The notes beneath the pieces are model-generated. The model saw only the letters and a list, made by a program, of their open reading frames with translations, searched no databases and was not told the origin of the DNA. Positions 50,778 through 59,605 of a stretch of DNA of 64,000 nucleotides are shown piece by piece. The stretch is from positions 124,001-188,000 of the forward strand of contig CAWCWN010000002.1 in the NCBI GenBank assembly GCA_963799245.1, written 5' to 3'. A program made the translations under genes and the position numbers. The DNA is from CAWCWN01 sp963799245. Lineage in GTDB: Bacteria; Chloroflexota; Ktedonobacteria; Ktedonobacterales; Ktedonobacteraceae. Within the stretch, counting starts at the first letter, position 1. Every line of letters starts with the position of its first letter.

Positions 50778-53675
50778 TTACAGGTGCTCCGCCCATGGCA
50801 GAGTAAACCAGAACGTGGAACCGGCCCCCTTCTTACTTTCGATGCCCACCTGTCCTCCCTGGTGTTCGATAATCGCCTGGCTGATGTGTAGCCCGAGTCC
50901 TAAGCCCACACCGGAACCGCTCATGACCTCGATTCCAGGCACACGATAAAAGCGCTCCCAGATGCGTTCCTGTTCTCTGCGTGAAAGTCCTGGACCTTCA
51001 TCGCTGACTGCTACCCGGGCCATGTGCGCATCAATTTCGAGGGATACCCGCACCGGGCGGCTAGCCTGCGAATATTTAAGCGCATTGGTCAGATAATTCG
51101 TGACGACCTGGCCGATGCGTTCGGCATCGATGATAACCGGGACCTCGAGAGCAGGGGGGATGGCTGTCTCAATAGTGCGTGATGGATGAACCTGGCGCAG
51201 GTCCTCGACTGTCTCGAGCACTATTGTAGTCAGGTTGGCAGGCGCCATGCGTAGCTCCAGCTGGTTCGTTTGCACGCGCGAGACGTCCAGCAAATCAGAG
51301 AGCAGCCGGTTCTGCAGTTGTACCTGGCGTTCCGCGCGCGTGAGCAATTGCAGGAGCAAGTCTATGGTGTCTGCCCTCTCAACAGGCTCCTTCCCCTCAA
51401 GGCGGGCGAGGGACATCACGCGTCGCTGGGCTAACTGGAGGTTGCCCTGAATGACGGTCAGGGGGGGGGTCAGTTCATGTCCGGCCATACTCATGAACTC
51501 ATCCATACGGCGATTGGTCTCCTGCAGTCCCAGTGCTCGAGCCTTGGCTTCGGCTCGTTCAGCGAGCAGGCGTTCCCGCTCGATTACCAGGGCCGCGAGT
51601 TTACCAATGGCCGTAATTAGCGCCATTTCCTCCCTGAGAGGAAAGCGGTGTGCAACGTTATCGTAGTCTATGGAGAGGAACCCGATCAATGTTTCACCAA
51701 TGCTCATCGGTGCCCCCAGTACGGTGTGTATCCCATACGTTGGCATACCGCTGGCTGCGGTTTTGGGCAGATCAAAGATTACCGCCTCCCCTCGACGAAG
51801 CCTCTCAATATCAGCAGCGGCCAGGTACTCGCGGATCTCCCCCACGACGTCTTCCGCCAGGCCGACGATGGCGACGGGTTGAAAAAGCTCCGTTAGAGGA
51901 TGGAGCGTAAGAATGCTGGCCGCCTGGCATCCCAGAAGCTCGCACGTGAGGGAGAGTAAGCGCTGCGCCACCTTGTTTTCAGATGCGGCTGAGACGTCGG
52001 ACAGCTCCGTAGCCGGGTACTGCACGGCAGCTGCCGCCATAGCCAGTAACGTTTTCAGCGCCTCGCGGGTACGGCGCTCAAGCGCTCGCCGCTCGGTGAC
52101 GTCGCGGCTAATCACGACGCCGCCCTGGATTGTTCCCTGTTCATCACGAATGGGGGCCCCTGTGATGCTGAGCGAGACCAGGCGTCCAGCGGGCAGCGTC
52201 ACCTCAAGCTCCCCGGCGTTGGCACTGGAGAGGACCTCTCCCTGTAAAATCCGCTGGATGGTCGCGTCCTCGTGGGGGAAGGGCCGTCCCTGCTTATCGG
52301 ATATCCGGTATTGATGCAAGCGCTGGTCGAGGGGTTGATGGCCTGCGACGGCAAACCCCAGCAACTCATTGAAAGTCCGCGTGGCCCCGTTGGTCAGAAT
52401 GATGGAGCCTTCAGAATTATAGACCGTCACCATGTCAGTCATGGCCTCAATGATTGTTGCTAGCTGGCGCAGTCCATTGCGGCGCACCATCTCCACCTGC
52501 TCCCGCTGCGCTGGCGTGAGAGGAGGCTCACTCTCCAGCAGGAGGCTCTCAAGAGGTCCGAGCAAGAGGGTGAGGGGCGTGCGAAATTCATGACTGATGT
52601 TGCTGAAGAAAGCTGTCTTCGCCCGGTCAAGTTCAGCGAGGGCCTCGGCCCGCTCACGGGCATCCTGGTAGGTGCGGGCCGAGGCGCATGCCGTCGCGAC
52701 CTGGCCAGCCACCAGGTCGAGGAAGCCGCGGTAGTCCTCGTCAAGTCTCAAAAGAGGGCTGATGCCGGCCACCAGAAAGCCGTAGGGCTGCGTTTCCCCC
52801 GCCCTTGTGACGGGTAGGATAAAGGCGGAGGTGGGGACGGCGACCTCATCTTGCTGCAGAGAGTCGTTCCTGGCGACGCTATCCAGGAGAACAGGCTCTC
52901 CGCTCTCTATTACCCGCAGCGGTGGCCAGGCCGCGGAAGGATGGGCGAGGAACACGTTGCCAGGGCTGAGCGCCGTTCCCTGCTGGATCCCGGCGGCCCC
53001 CGCGAGCCGCGCATATGTTCCCTCGTCATTCAGCAAATAGAGCAAGGCAAAGGGGAGGTCCGCGGCATTGTCCGCCAGGATCGCGGCTGCAATCTGGCAG
53101 ACCCCCTCAGGGCTGTGCGCTTCCGGGGTACTGGCGGCCAGCGCTCGCAGTGTGCGCAGGCGTCGCTCACTCATGATTTCTCTGGTGGTTTCGGTCACCG
53201 CGCAGAACACGCCGCCTATCTCGCCCGCCTCATCACGAATCGGGCTGTAGGAGAAGGTAAAATATGTCTCTTCAACATAACCGTTGCGATCCATCAGCAA
53301 TAACTGGTTCTCTGACCAGGTAGCCTCCCCCAGCGCGAGGACGCTGCGCAACATTGGACCGATTACGTCCCAGATCTCGGGCCAGCAGTCCGCGGCACGC
53401 TGAGCAAGCGCCTGGGGATGTTTATTCATGCCGAGCATCGGACGGTATGCGTCATTGTAAAATTGACGCAACTCTGGCCCCCAGAAAAGAATAATGGGGA
53501 AACGCGAGGCAAGGCAGATACTTACCGCTGTACGCAGGCTCTGGGGCCACTGCGCGACGGCGCCCAGTGGGGAGACGGCCCAGTTATGCCTGCGCATGAG
53601 GTCTCCCATCTCCCCTCCCCCTGCCAGGGTATCGTCATCTCTCCAGTGCGGTGTGGATTGAGAGAGCGTGTTCAT
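50778..53675 (-). CDS. Large PAS/GAF sensor histidine kinase with two H-box segments
   Basis: 965 residues, no membrane helix, so cytoplasmic. Order: PAS-like domain (about 40-160), GAF (about 185-335), a HisKA-type H-box FFSNISHEFRTPLTLLLGPL (H362) with no ATPase after it, a second PAS (about 405-530), GAF (about 555-700), then a second H-box MSMAGHELTPPLTVIQGNLQ (H733) and a HATPase domain ending with GSGVGLGLGLHISQAIIEHQ. It looks like two kinases fused, with the first ATPase lost. No response regulator is adjacent. Ligands for the GAF domains are unknown. Confidence 0.85.
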   Translation of the reverse strand: MNTLSQSTPHWRDDDTLAGGGEMGDLMRRHNWAVSPLGAVAQWPQSLRTAVSICLASRFPIILFWGPELRQFYNDAYRPMLGMNKHPQALAQRAADCWPEIWDVIGPMLRSVLALGEATWSENQLLLMDRNGYVEETYFTFSYSPIRDEAGEIGGVFCAVTETTREIMSERRLRTLRALAASTPEAHSPEGVCQIAAAILADNAADLPFALLYLLNDEGTYARLAGAAGIQQGTALSPGNVFLAHPSAAWPPLRVIESGEPVLLDSVARNDSLQQDEVAVPTSAFILPVTRAGETQPYGFLVAGISPLLRLDEDYRGFLDLVAGQVATACASARTYQDARERAEALAELDRAKTAFFSNISHEFRTPLTLLLGPLESLLLESEPPLTPAQREQVEMVRRNGLRQLATIIEAMTDMVTVYNSEGSIILTNGATRTFNELLGFAVAGHQPLDQRLHQYRISDKQGRPFPHEDATIQRILQGEVLSSANAGELEVTLPAGRLVSLSITGAPIRDEQGTIQGGVVISRDVTERRALERRTREALKTLLAMAAAAVQYPATELSDVSAASENKVAQRLLSLTCELLGCQAASILTLHPLTELFQPVAIVGLAEDVVGEIREYLAAADIERLRRGEAVIFDLPKTAASGMPTYGIHTVLGAPMSIGETLIGFLSIDYDNVAHRFPLREEMALITAIGKLAALVIERERLLAERAEAKARALGLQETNRRMDEFMSMAGHELTPPLTVIQGNLQLAQRRVMSLARLEGKEPVERADTIDLLLQLLTRAERQVQLQNRLLSDLLDVSRVQTNQLELRMAPANLTTIVLETVEDLRQVHPSRTIETAIPPALEVPVIIDAERIGQVVTNYLTNALKYSQASRPVRVSLEIDAHMARVAVSDEGPGLSRREQERIWERFYRVPGIEVMSGSGVGLGLGLHISQAIIEHQGGQVGIESKKGAGSTFWFTLPWAEHL

Positions 53676-53965
53676 CTAGATCTCCTGTGAACACCCATAT
53701 TTATTCCACATCTTGACATACTTTACCATTCCTTGCAAGCTCAACAATAAGCTCGGGCCCCCATCTTTTTACACGTACGGAGATAGGTAGAATTGCCGAT
53801 AAGATCTTCTAGTACAATCTGGGGGATAGGGAAGAGCTTGGCCGTTTACCCTCTCTGGCAAGATCCTGCAAGAAATGCTCGAGCCAGGTGTAATTTCCCC
53901 TTTACATAGAGTCGACCTTTCTCAAGAGATTGAACTGCCTGGAATGCTACAGGGTGAGGAGAGAC

Positions 53966-55771
53966 ATGCAAAGGATCATTCCCGCACCGCAGTTGCTGGC
54001 GACTATACGTTATCGGTTACAGACCAGCCCTCGTCATCGGGACAGGCCGCTCCATCTTTCTGTTGCTTGCGGCGTTCCAAGAGTTTCATATAATCTACTG
54101 TGGCGCCCGCTACCTGTCGTGCTCCTGCTGACAATGGCAGGCGCGGTCTTTCTTCTGGATGCGGTGCTTCCCCTGCGCAACCTAGGATTTACGAATGCAC
54201 TTCATTCGCTGCGGGGAGCGTGGATCTTCTGGCCCGCGCACCTGCTTTTCCCTCAGCAGGCGCTCGTCACTTCAGGTGGCATTCCTCACCAACCGGCTGC
54301 TACTCCAGCTTTTCTCAGGCTCAGCTGGCATGAGTCTTTCTATTTCCTCGGGGCCTGCATGGTCGTCTTTTTGCCCTACCTCGCGGCACTCTGCGTTCTG
54401 CCGCAACGGGTTACACAGCGCTACCTGCTCGCTTCTACCCTTCTGCTGGGCCTGTTGTATCTCCTCATTCCCGTTGTTACATCGCAGGACATGTTCTTGT
54501 ACATTGGCTATGCCCGCATGAGCGCGCTGTATCATCTCAATCCATTCACGACGCCTCCTTTAGCCATAAAAGCCGATCCGATCTATCCTCATATCTACTG
54601 GGTCCACCAGCCCTCTCTCTACGGTCCGACCTGGGTTGGCGCGCTTGCGGCTCTGCAGTGGCTTGCTCTAAAGTGTGGCCTCACCACGATCGCCCCGATG
54701 ATCCTGCTGATGCGTTTGTTCGGATTGTCCGTGCACATCGCTTCGACGCAGTTGATCTGGAGCCTCAGTGGCGAGCTACAACGCCTGCAAGGCTCTATTT
54801 CCCTGCTCAGGCGCAAACAGGTCACCCTGGCCTTTGCCTGGAATCCCCTGCTACTCTTTGAGGCGTGTGTCAACGTTCACGCCGACGCGCTCATGCTCTT
54901 CCTGCTGCTGCTCGCCATCTGGGTGATCGTACGCGCACAGGGGGGGGCCACAGTTTTAGGGCCTGGAGGCTGGATGTGCGCCGCTGTTATACTTGCCCTG
55001 GCCACAGCTGTCAAGGTGAACATCGCTATCCTTTTGCCGGGCCTACTGCTCTATATGTGGAACCTGCCGCAGAGACTGCGCTCAATTCTGCCGACTGTAG
55101 CATGCTACCTGGGTACCTTGCTCATCCTCTATGTCCCATTCTGGTCGCGCGGAGCCGTATTGAAGGCCGTTTACGCCAATCCAAGCAGCTATCGCAACTT
55201 AAACACGCTGGCTGAATTCTTTACCATCGTCTACAAGAGCAATGTTCATTTCTGGCGTTATCATCCCGCCGTGGTTTTCGCCTCTTCCATCGAGAAGGTG
55301 ACGCACAATGTGAGCCTCCTGCTCTTCGTTGGGACCTACGCATGGTTGCTGTGGAGAGGAAGAGCGCGCCTGCGCACACCGCGTGAACTGCTATGCTGGA
55401 TGGCGATCGTCTGGCTCTTTTACTGCATCTTTGGCTCTCCCTGGTTCTGGCCCTGGTACGCCGTCACCTTCCTTGGTCTTTTCGCCCTGCTTGCGTCTCT
55501 CTCTGGCGTGTCCAAACGCGCGCAGGCGTTGCGCTTCGCTCCGGGCTCAACTTTCCCGCTGAGCATCTCCCTGTTCGCCTTCAGTATGCTCAGCATCTAC
55601 TTCTTTTTCACCTGGGCGCCTCAGTCCACTGCGATACACGGGCTGCCGGGTACCTACTGGGCGTACCTGCGCAGCCTGTGGCCCTGGTGTATCTCACTGC
55701 TCGCGCTGCTTTGCGTGCCGTTAGAGCGTTTGCGACGCCCACGCAACACACCACCCGCAGCTACACGCTAG
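53966..55771 (+). CDS. Multi-pass membrane glycosyltransferase (GT87/DUF2029-like)
   Basis: 601 residues from ATG 53966, which has GGTGAGGAGAGAC before it. About 12 membrane helices. The loop SQDMFLYIGYARMSALYHLN then PIYPHIYWVHQPSLYGPTW resembles the polyprenol-phosphate-sugar-dependent mannosyltransferases (MptA/PimE/GT87). FAWNPLLLFEACVNVHADAL is typical of them too. It probably uses a lipid-linked sugar outside the membrane. The frame is open twelve codons further upstream. Its stop overlaps that of the convergent alcohol dehydrogenase (shared CTAG). Confidence 0.75.
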   Translation: MQRIIPAPQLLATIRYRLQTSPRHRDRPLHLSVACGVPRVSYNLLWRPLPVVLLLTMAGAVFLLDAVLPLRNLGFTNALHSLRGAWIFWPAHLLFPQQALVTSGGIPHQPAATPAFLRLSWHESFYFLGACMVVFLPYLAALCVLPQRVTQRYLLASTLLLGLLYLLIPVVTSQDMFLYIGYARMSALYHLNPFTTPPLAIKADPIYPHIYWVHQPSLYGPTWVGALAALQWLALKCGLTTIAPMILLMRLFGLSVHIASTQLIWSLSGELQRLQGSISLLRRKQVTLAFAWNPLLLFEACVNVHADALMLFLLLLAIWVIVRAQGGATVLGPGGWMCAAVILALATAVKVNIAILLPGLLLYMWNLPQRLRSILPTVACYLGTLLILYVPFWSRGAVLKAVYANPSSYRNLNTLAEFFTIVYKSNVHFWRYHPAVVFASSIEKVTHNVSLLLFVGTYAWLLWRGRARLRTPRELLCWMAIVWLFYCIFGSPWFWPWYAVTFLGLFALLASLSGVSKRAQALRFAPGSTFPLSISLFAFSMLSIYFFFTWAPQSTAIHGLPGTYWAYLRSLWPWCISLLALLCVPLERLRRPRNTPPAATR

Positions 55772-56875
55772 GCAAATTCAATCACGCCGCGAATGTTTTT
55801 GCCTGCTATCATATCGGCATATGCTTCGTTGACCTGGTCGAGGGTGTAGGTACGCGTCACCAGCTCATCCAGTTTGAGCTTGCCCGCATGGTACATCTTG
55901 AGCAGGTTGGGGATATCAAAGCGCGGTTGTGAGTCGCCATAGAGCGTACCCATCAAGGTTTTCTGGAAGAGCACAAGGTCGAGCGGGGATATGGGGATCG
56001 ACTCGGCGGTGGCCGGTGTCAATCCAATGACGACAACCGTGCCGTTCTTGCCGGTAGCGGCATAGGCCTGGCCAATGGTCGCGGGCGTAGCAATGGCCTC
56101 AAAGGCGTAATCTACACCCTCGCCCCAGGTCAGATCTTTCGCGCTGGCCACGGGATCCTGGTTTCTGGAGTTGATGGTATGGGTGGCGCCAAACTCCCTG
56201 GCTTTTTCCAGCTTAAAGTCATTGACATCTACGGCGATAATTATGCGGGCTCCGGCCAGGGCCGCCCCCTGCACGGCGTTCATGCCGATGCCGCCGCAGC
56301 CGATGACCATTACCGTACTGCCAGCCTCGACTTTTGCCCTGTGAATGACCGCTCCCACACCTGTGGGTACGCCACAGCCCACGAGTACGGCGCGGTTGAG
56401 CGGATAGTAATCTTCAACTTTGACGATCGACATATCCGAAACAACGCTCCGCTCACTGAAGGTGGAAGACAACGCACATCTGGCCGATGTCGCTTTTTTC
56501 GCCGTGCAGGCGGAAGGTGCCATCGAGCTGCGGTCCCATCATGATGCTGGCCCCCATGTTACACATGTTGGAGTGACCCGAGGTGCAATAGCGACAGTGC
56601 CCGTAGGAGGGAATAAAGCTGAGGACGACATGATCGCCTACCTTGCAGTTGGTGACAGCGGGACCCACCTCCTCAATAATGCCGGCCCCTTCATGCCAAG
56701 CGCGAGCGGCAGGTAGCTGGGCAGCTCACCAGATATGATATGGTAGTCAGAATGACAGATACCGGCGGCAACCATGCGCACGAGTACTTCATGCTCCTTG
56801 GGCGGATCAAGCTCAATCTCTTCGATGCGGATGGGCTCGCCCGGAGCATAAATTACCGGCAGTTCGTGTCTTCAT
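55768..56875 (-). CDS. Zinc-dependent, mycofactocin-associated type alcohol dehydrogenase, frameshifted
   Basis: MDR-family dehydrogenase of about 370 residues when frames are joined. From ATG 56875 (AAAGGAGG upstream): YAPGEPIRIEEIELDPPKEH then VAAGICHSDYHIISGELPSY (zinc Cys), GHCRYCTSGHSNMCNMG (structural zinc cysteines), VMVIGCGGIGMNAVQGAALA (NAD site) and a C-terminal FDIPNLLKMYHAGKLKLDEL. Three small shifts are needed: near 56860, near 56683 (a C missing from GGCATGAAGGGG) and near 56465. The sequence type is that of NDMA-dependent alcohol dehydrogenases, whose cofactor is recycled by mycofactocin. Its neighbourhood fits. Confidence 0.82.
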
Positions 56876-56930
56876 TGATCGTAACCTCCTTTGGGTGTGC
56901 TACCACACTCATGCGTTAGCTGTCAAAAAG

Positions 56931-57785
56931 TTATCTTGTTAAATAACCAGCGTCCACAGGCAGGGCGCAGCCCGTCAGATGCCGGGCTTCGTCTGAGGCC
57001 AGCCAGAGCACGACCGAGCTTATGGCCTCAGGTGGCAAAAGGTTGCGGTCCGGAAAAAGATTAAGCTGGTTCATGAGGTCCAACATGTGTTCTTGTGTGG
57101 CGTCCGGACCCGGGCCGCCGGCAAATACATCGTAAAGGGCCTGGTTGCGGCACATGACGGTATCTACGCTCGTCGGGCATATGGCATTGACATTGATAGC
57201 GTATGGAGCCAGTTCAATCGCCAAGGTCTTGACTAAGCCGAGGACACCATGTTTGGCGGCAACGTAGTGCGCCAGGTTCGCCATGCCCTTCAGCGCGGCG
57301 GTCGAGGCGATGCAGATAATTTTGCCCCTTCTCCTGGCCAGCATGCCGGGAATGCACACTTTACAGGTGATCCAGGTGCCCTTGAGATCGACATTGACCG
57401 TTTCATCCCACTGCTGCTCGCTCAACTCCCAGCTCGGGGCGAAGGAGTAGAGGCCTGCGTTTGCTACCACAATATCAATCGGCCCCAGCGCGTTTGCGGC
57501 CTGCTCAGCCAGGGCCTGCATCGCAGTCAGATTTGTTACATCTACCTGCTCGGCGATGATAGGAACACCCAGCTGCTCAACCTCCGCTACCAGCGACGCC
57601 AGTTCCTCGGGTTGGGCCAGGGGATAGGGGACGGTGCTATACTGGCGGCAGGCATCACACAGCACCAGGCTGGCTCCTGCGCGTGCAAATGCCAGGGCAT
57701 GCGTTCGTCCCATACCATGCGCGGCCCCGCTGATGAAGACGACCTGCCCCTGGAAGTGCTGCTTAGTAGACTCCACAGATCCCAT
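56931..57785 (-). CDS. Mycofactocin-coupled-type short-chain dehydrogenase
   Basis: 284 residues. ISGAAHGMGRTHALAFARAG is the NAD site, and CDACRQYSTVPYPLAQPEEL is the extended insert found in the mycofactocin-coupled SDR group, which is thought to hold NAD tightly. ASTAALKGMANLAHYVAAKH contains the Ser-Tyr-Lys catalytic set. The preferred ATG at 57785 lies inside mftA, so the gene overlaps the 3' end of mftA by 23 bases and is translated in another frame. The pair is probably translationally coupled. Confidence 0.88.
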   Translation of the reverse strand: MGSVESTKQHFQGQVVFISGAAHGMGRTHALAFARAGASLVLCDACRQYSTVPYPLAQPEELASLVAEVEQLGVPIIAEQVDVTNLTAMQALAEQAANALGPIDIVVANAGLYSFAPSWELSEQQWDETVNVDLKGTWITCKVCIPGMLARRRGKIICIASTAALKGMANLAHYVAAKHGVLGLVKTLAIELAPYAINVNAICPTSVDTVMCRNQALYDVFAGGPGPDATQEHMLDLMNQLNLFPDRNLLPPEAISSVVLWLASDEARHLTGCALPVDAGYLTR

Positions 57786-57939
57786 CGATGGTGAAATCTT
57801 CAATGATCAGCTCGTCCTCAATCTCCTCAAGCGCGCCTAGCGCCTCAACGGGAACTGTTTGTTCTGTCACTGCCTCACCTGTCGCAGCGCTCTGCTCAAT
57901 AAGCGGAAACTCTTGCGTGGAAAGTGGTGTCTGCTCCAT
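57763..57939 (-). CDS. mftA: Mycofactocin precursor peptide
   Basis: 58 residues, easily missed because of length. It begins MEQTPLSTQEFPLIEQSAAT, is acidic in the middle (EALGALEEIEDELIIEDF) and ends in TIDGICGVY, matching the invariant IDGxCGVY tail of MftA. MftC acts on the final Val-Tyr pair, decarboxylating the Tyr and forming a lactam, after which peptidases free the redox core. GAGGGAGAC precedes the ATG. The divergent mftB begins 190 bases away. Confidence 0.93.
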   Translation of the reverse strand: MEQTPLSTQEFPLIEQSAATGEAVTEQTVPVEALGALEEIEDELIIEDFTIDGICGVY

Positions 57940-57983
57940 TAGTCTCCCTCATCTCTGTTTCGGATTCTGGCTATTGCACCTAA

Positions 57984-58012
57984 AGCATACCATCACCTGG
58001 GCGTTGATACAA
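57984..58012 (-). promoter_or_regulatory. Candidate promoter for mftA-SDR
   Basis: On the minus strand TTGTAT (complement of 58007-58012) and TATGCT (complement of 57984-57989) have a 17-base spacer, about 45 bases before the mftA ATG. The -10 hexamer is identical to that of the divergent mftB promoter. Confidence 0.5.
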
Positions 58013-58060
58013 GACTGTGAGGTTCGGACTGTACGCGTTGCGTGGCATAAATAGGAAACC

Positions 58061-58089
58061 TTGACTCTCGTAATTTTCCTGGGTATGCT
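58061..58089 (+). promoter_or_regulatory. Candidate promoter for mftB-mftC
   Basis: TTGACT at 58061-58066 and TATGCT at 58084-58089 with a 17-base spacer, 40 bases before the mftB start. AAGCATAC/GTATGCTT-like elements occur on both sides of the gap and could also be an operator for an unseen regulator. Confidence 0.55.
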
Positions 58090-58128
58090 TGCTGCAGCGG
58101 GGAAAATTATAAGTCAGGGAGGCTTTGC

Positions 58129-58410
58129 ATGTCTCAAACTCCTGTCAACTACAGGCTTATTCCTGAGGTAAAAATTCGCCGGGAAGCCTTTGGCGGTATT
58201 CTCTACAAGTATGGTTGCGCTGATCGCGGCGCCCTCTCCTTCATCAATTCAGCGCAGCTTATCGAGCTGCTGCTGGCTGGCCAGCAGCAGCATGCGGGTA
58301 ACCTGAGCGCCGCCATCGAGGAGCATCATTACTCGCCTGCGAGCAAACAGAGGCTCTACGCCGCCCTGGAAGACCTTGTCAGGCGCGGCTATGTGCGTTC
58401 TGACAGATAG
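58129..58410 (+). CDS. mftB: Mycofactocin chaperone (peptide-recognition protein)
   Basis: 93 residues of the PqqD/RRE type: YRLIPEVKIRREAFGGILYK then FINSAQLIELLLAGQQQH, with a short winged-helix-like tail ending LEDLVRRGYVRSDR. MftB binds MftA and presents it to the radical-SAM enzyme MftC, which follows on the same strand. AGGGAGG is well placed before the ATG. Confidence 0.9.
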   Translation: MSQTPVNYRLIPEVKIRREAFGGILYKYGCADRGALSFINSAQLIELLLAGQQQHAGNLSAAIEEHHYSPASKQRLYAALEDLVRRGYVRSDR

Positions 58411-58465
58411 TGCTCTCTTTTATCAGCGCCCCATATGTACATATTTGCGGAGGAGTATTCCTAAC

Positions 58466-59597
58466 ATGTCGCAACCTGTGCGTTTCCTTTGGTCGACTGA
58501 CTCGCGTGCCTTCTATAGGCAAAGTGGATCCCCTGGCTCTTAGCGCCATGCAGCAAACCGGTACTATGCAGCTACAGAAAACGGGCCGGGGCTCACAGCG
58601 CTTCTTGCAAGGCGGTCTTTCCGCCCCCATCACAGTCACCTGGGAGATTACCGCGGCATGTAATATTGCATGCGTGCACTGTCTTTCGTCAGCGGGGCGA
58701 CGTCGTCCGCGCGAACTAACGACACAGCAATCTCTCGCCCTGGTTGATGAATTCGCTGCTATGCAGGTCTTCCAGCTGCATTTTGGTGGCGGCGAACCAT
58801 TTATTTACCCTGGTATCTGGCGGGTGCTTGAGCGCTGTTCTGAGCGCGGCCTGGTTATGTGCATCAGTACGAATGGTACGCTGATAACGCCGGAGCGCGC
58901 GCGGCGTTTGAAGCAGTTTGAGTCGCTCTATTTCCAGGTCAGCCTGGATGGTGGGACGGCTGCGACAAATGACGCTATGCGCGGTAAAGGTGTCTTTCAG
59001 CGCGCCCTGCGCGGCCTGGAGCTGCTTGCGGCAGAAAAACATAGTCTGACCGTCAACAGCGTCTTGACTCGCCACAGCTTTGCCGAGCTGGATCGACTCT
59101 ATGCGATTGCCGCCAGCTTTGACGCCAGGTTGCGTGTCACCCGTTTGCGGCCTTCCGGGCGAGGGCAAGCTGTCTGGGGAGACTTACATCCTACGCGCGA
59201 GCAGTACCGCGAATTTACGCAATGGCTTGGCGCTCATCGCGACGTTTTAACCGCCGATTCTTTCTTCCACCTCAACGCCTTTGGGCATAAACTGCCCGGC
59301 CTCGACGTCTGTGGCGCAGCCACTGCGACCTGTTGTATCTGTCCAGAGGGAGAGGTCTATCCCTGCGCCTTCTTCCAGGCTCCCGAGTTTGAGGCGGGTA
59401 ACCTGCATGACAATACATTTCAGGATATCTGGCGCGACTCATCACTCTTCAGCTTTTACCGCGCTATGGGGGGCGGCTCCTGCTCTGGCTGTAGCCAGTA
59501 CGGCGCCTGCCACGGTGGTTGTCCGGCTAGCAAGTGGTTTGTAACCCAGAGCTTACAGGTCAGAGATCCTGAATGTGTGCTGGCATATGAGCAGTAG
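58466..59597 (+). CDS. mftC: Mycofactocin maturase, radical-SAM enzyme
   Basis: The core frame is about 350 residues. ITAACNIACVHCLSSAGRRR holds the CX3CX2C radical-SAM cluster, FQLHFGGGEPFIYPGIWRVL follows, and the C-terminal SPASM cysteines are at CGAATATCCICPEGEVYPC and CSGCSQYGACHGGC. The start is unclear. The open frame runs back to GTG 58410 with no homology. A strong GGAGGAG plus ATG at 58466 is in a different frame and would join after one indel near CCCC (58530-58535). In-frame ATGs at 58548 and 58566 are alternatives that retain all homology. It decarboxylates and cyclises the MftA tail. Confidence 0.88.
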
Positions 59598-59605
59598 GTA
59601 GTGGT

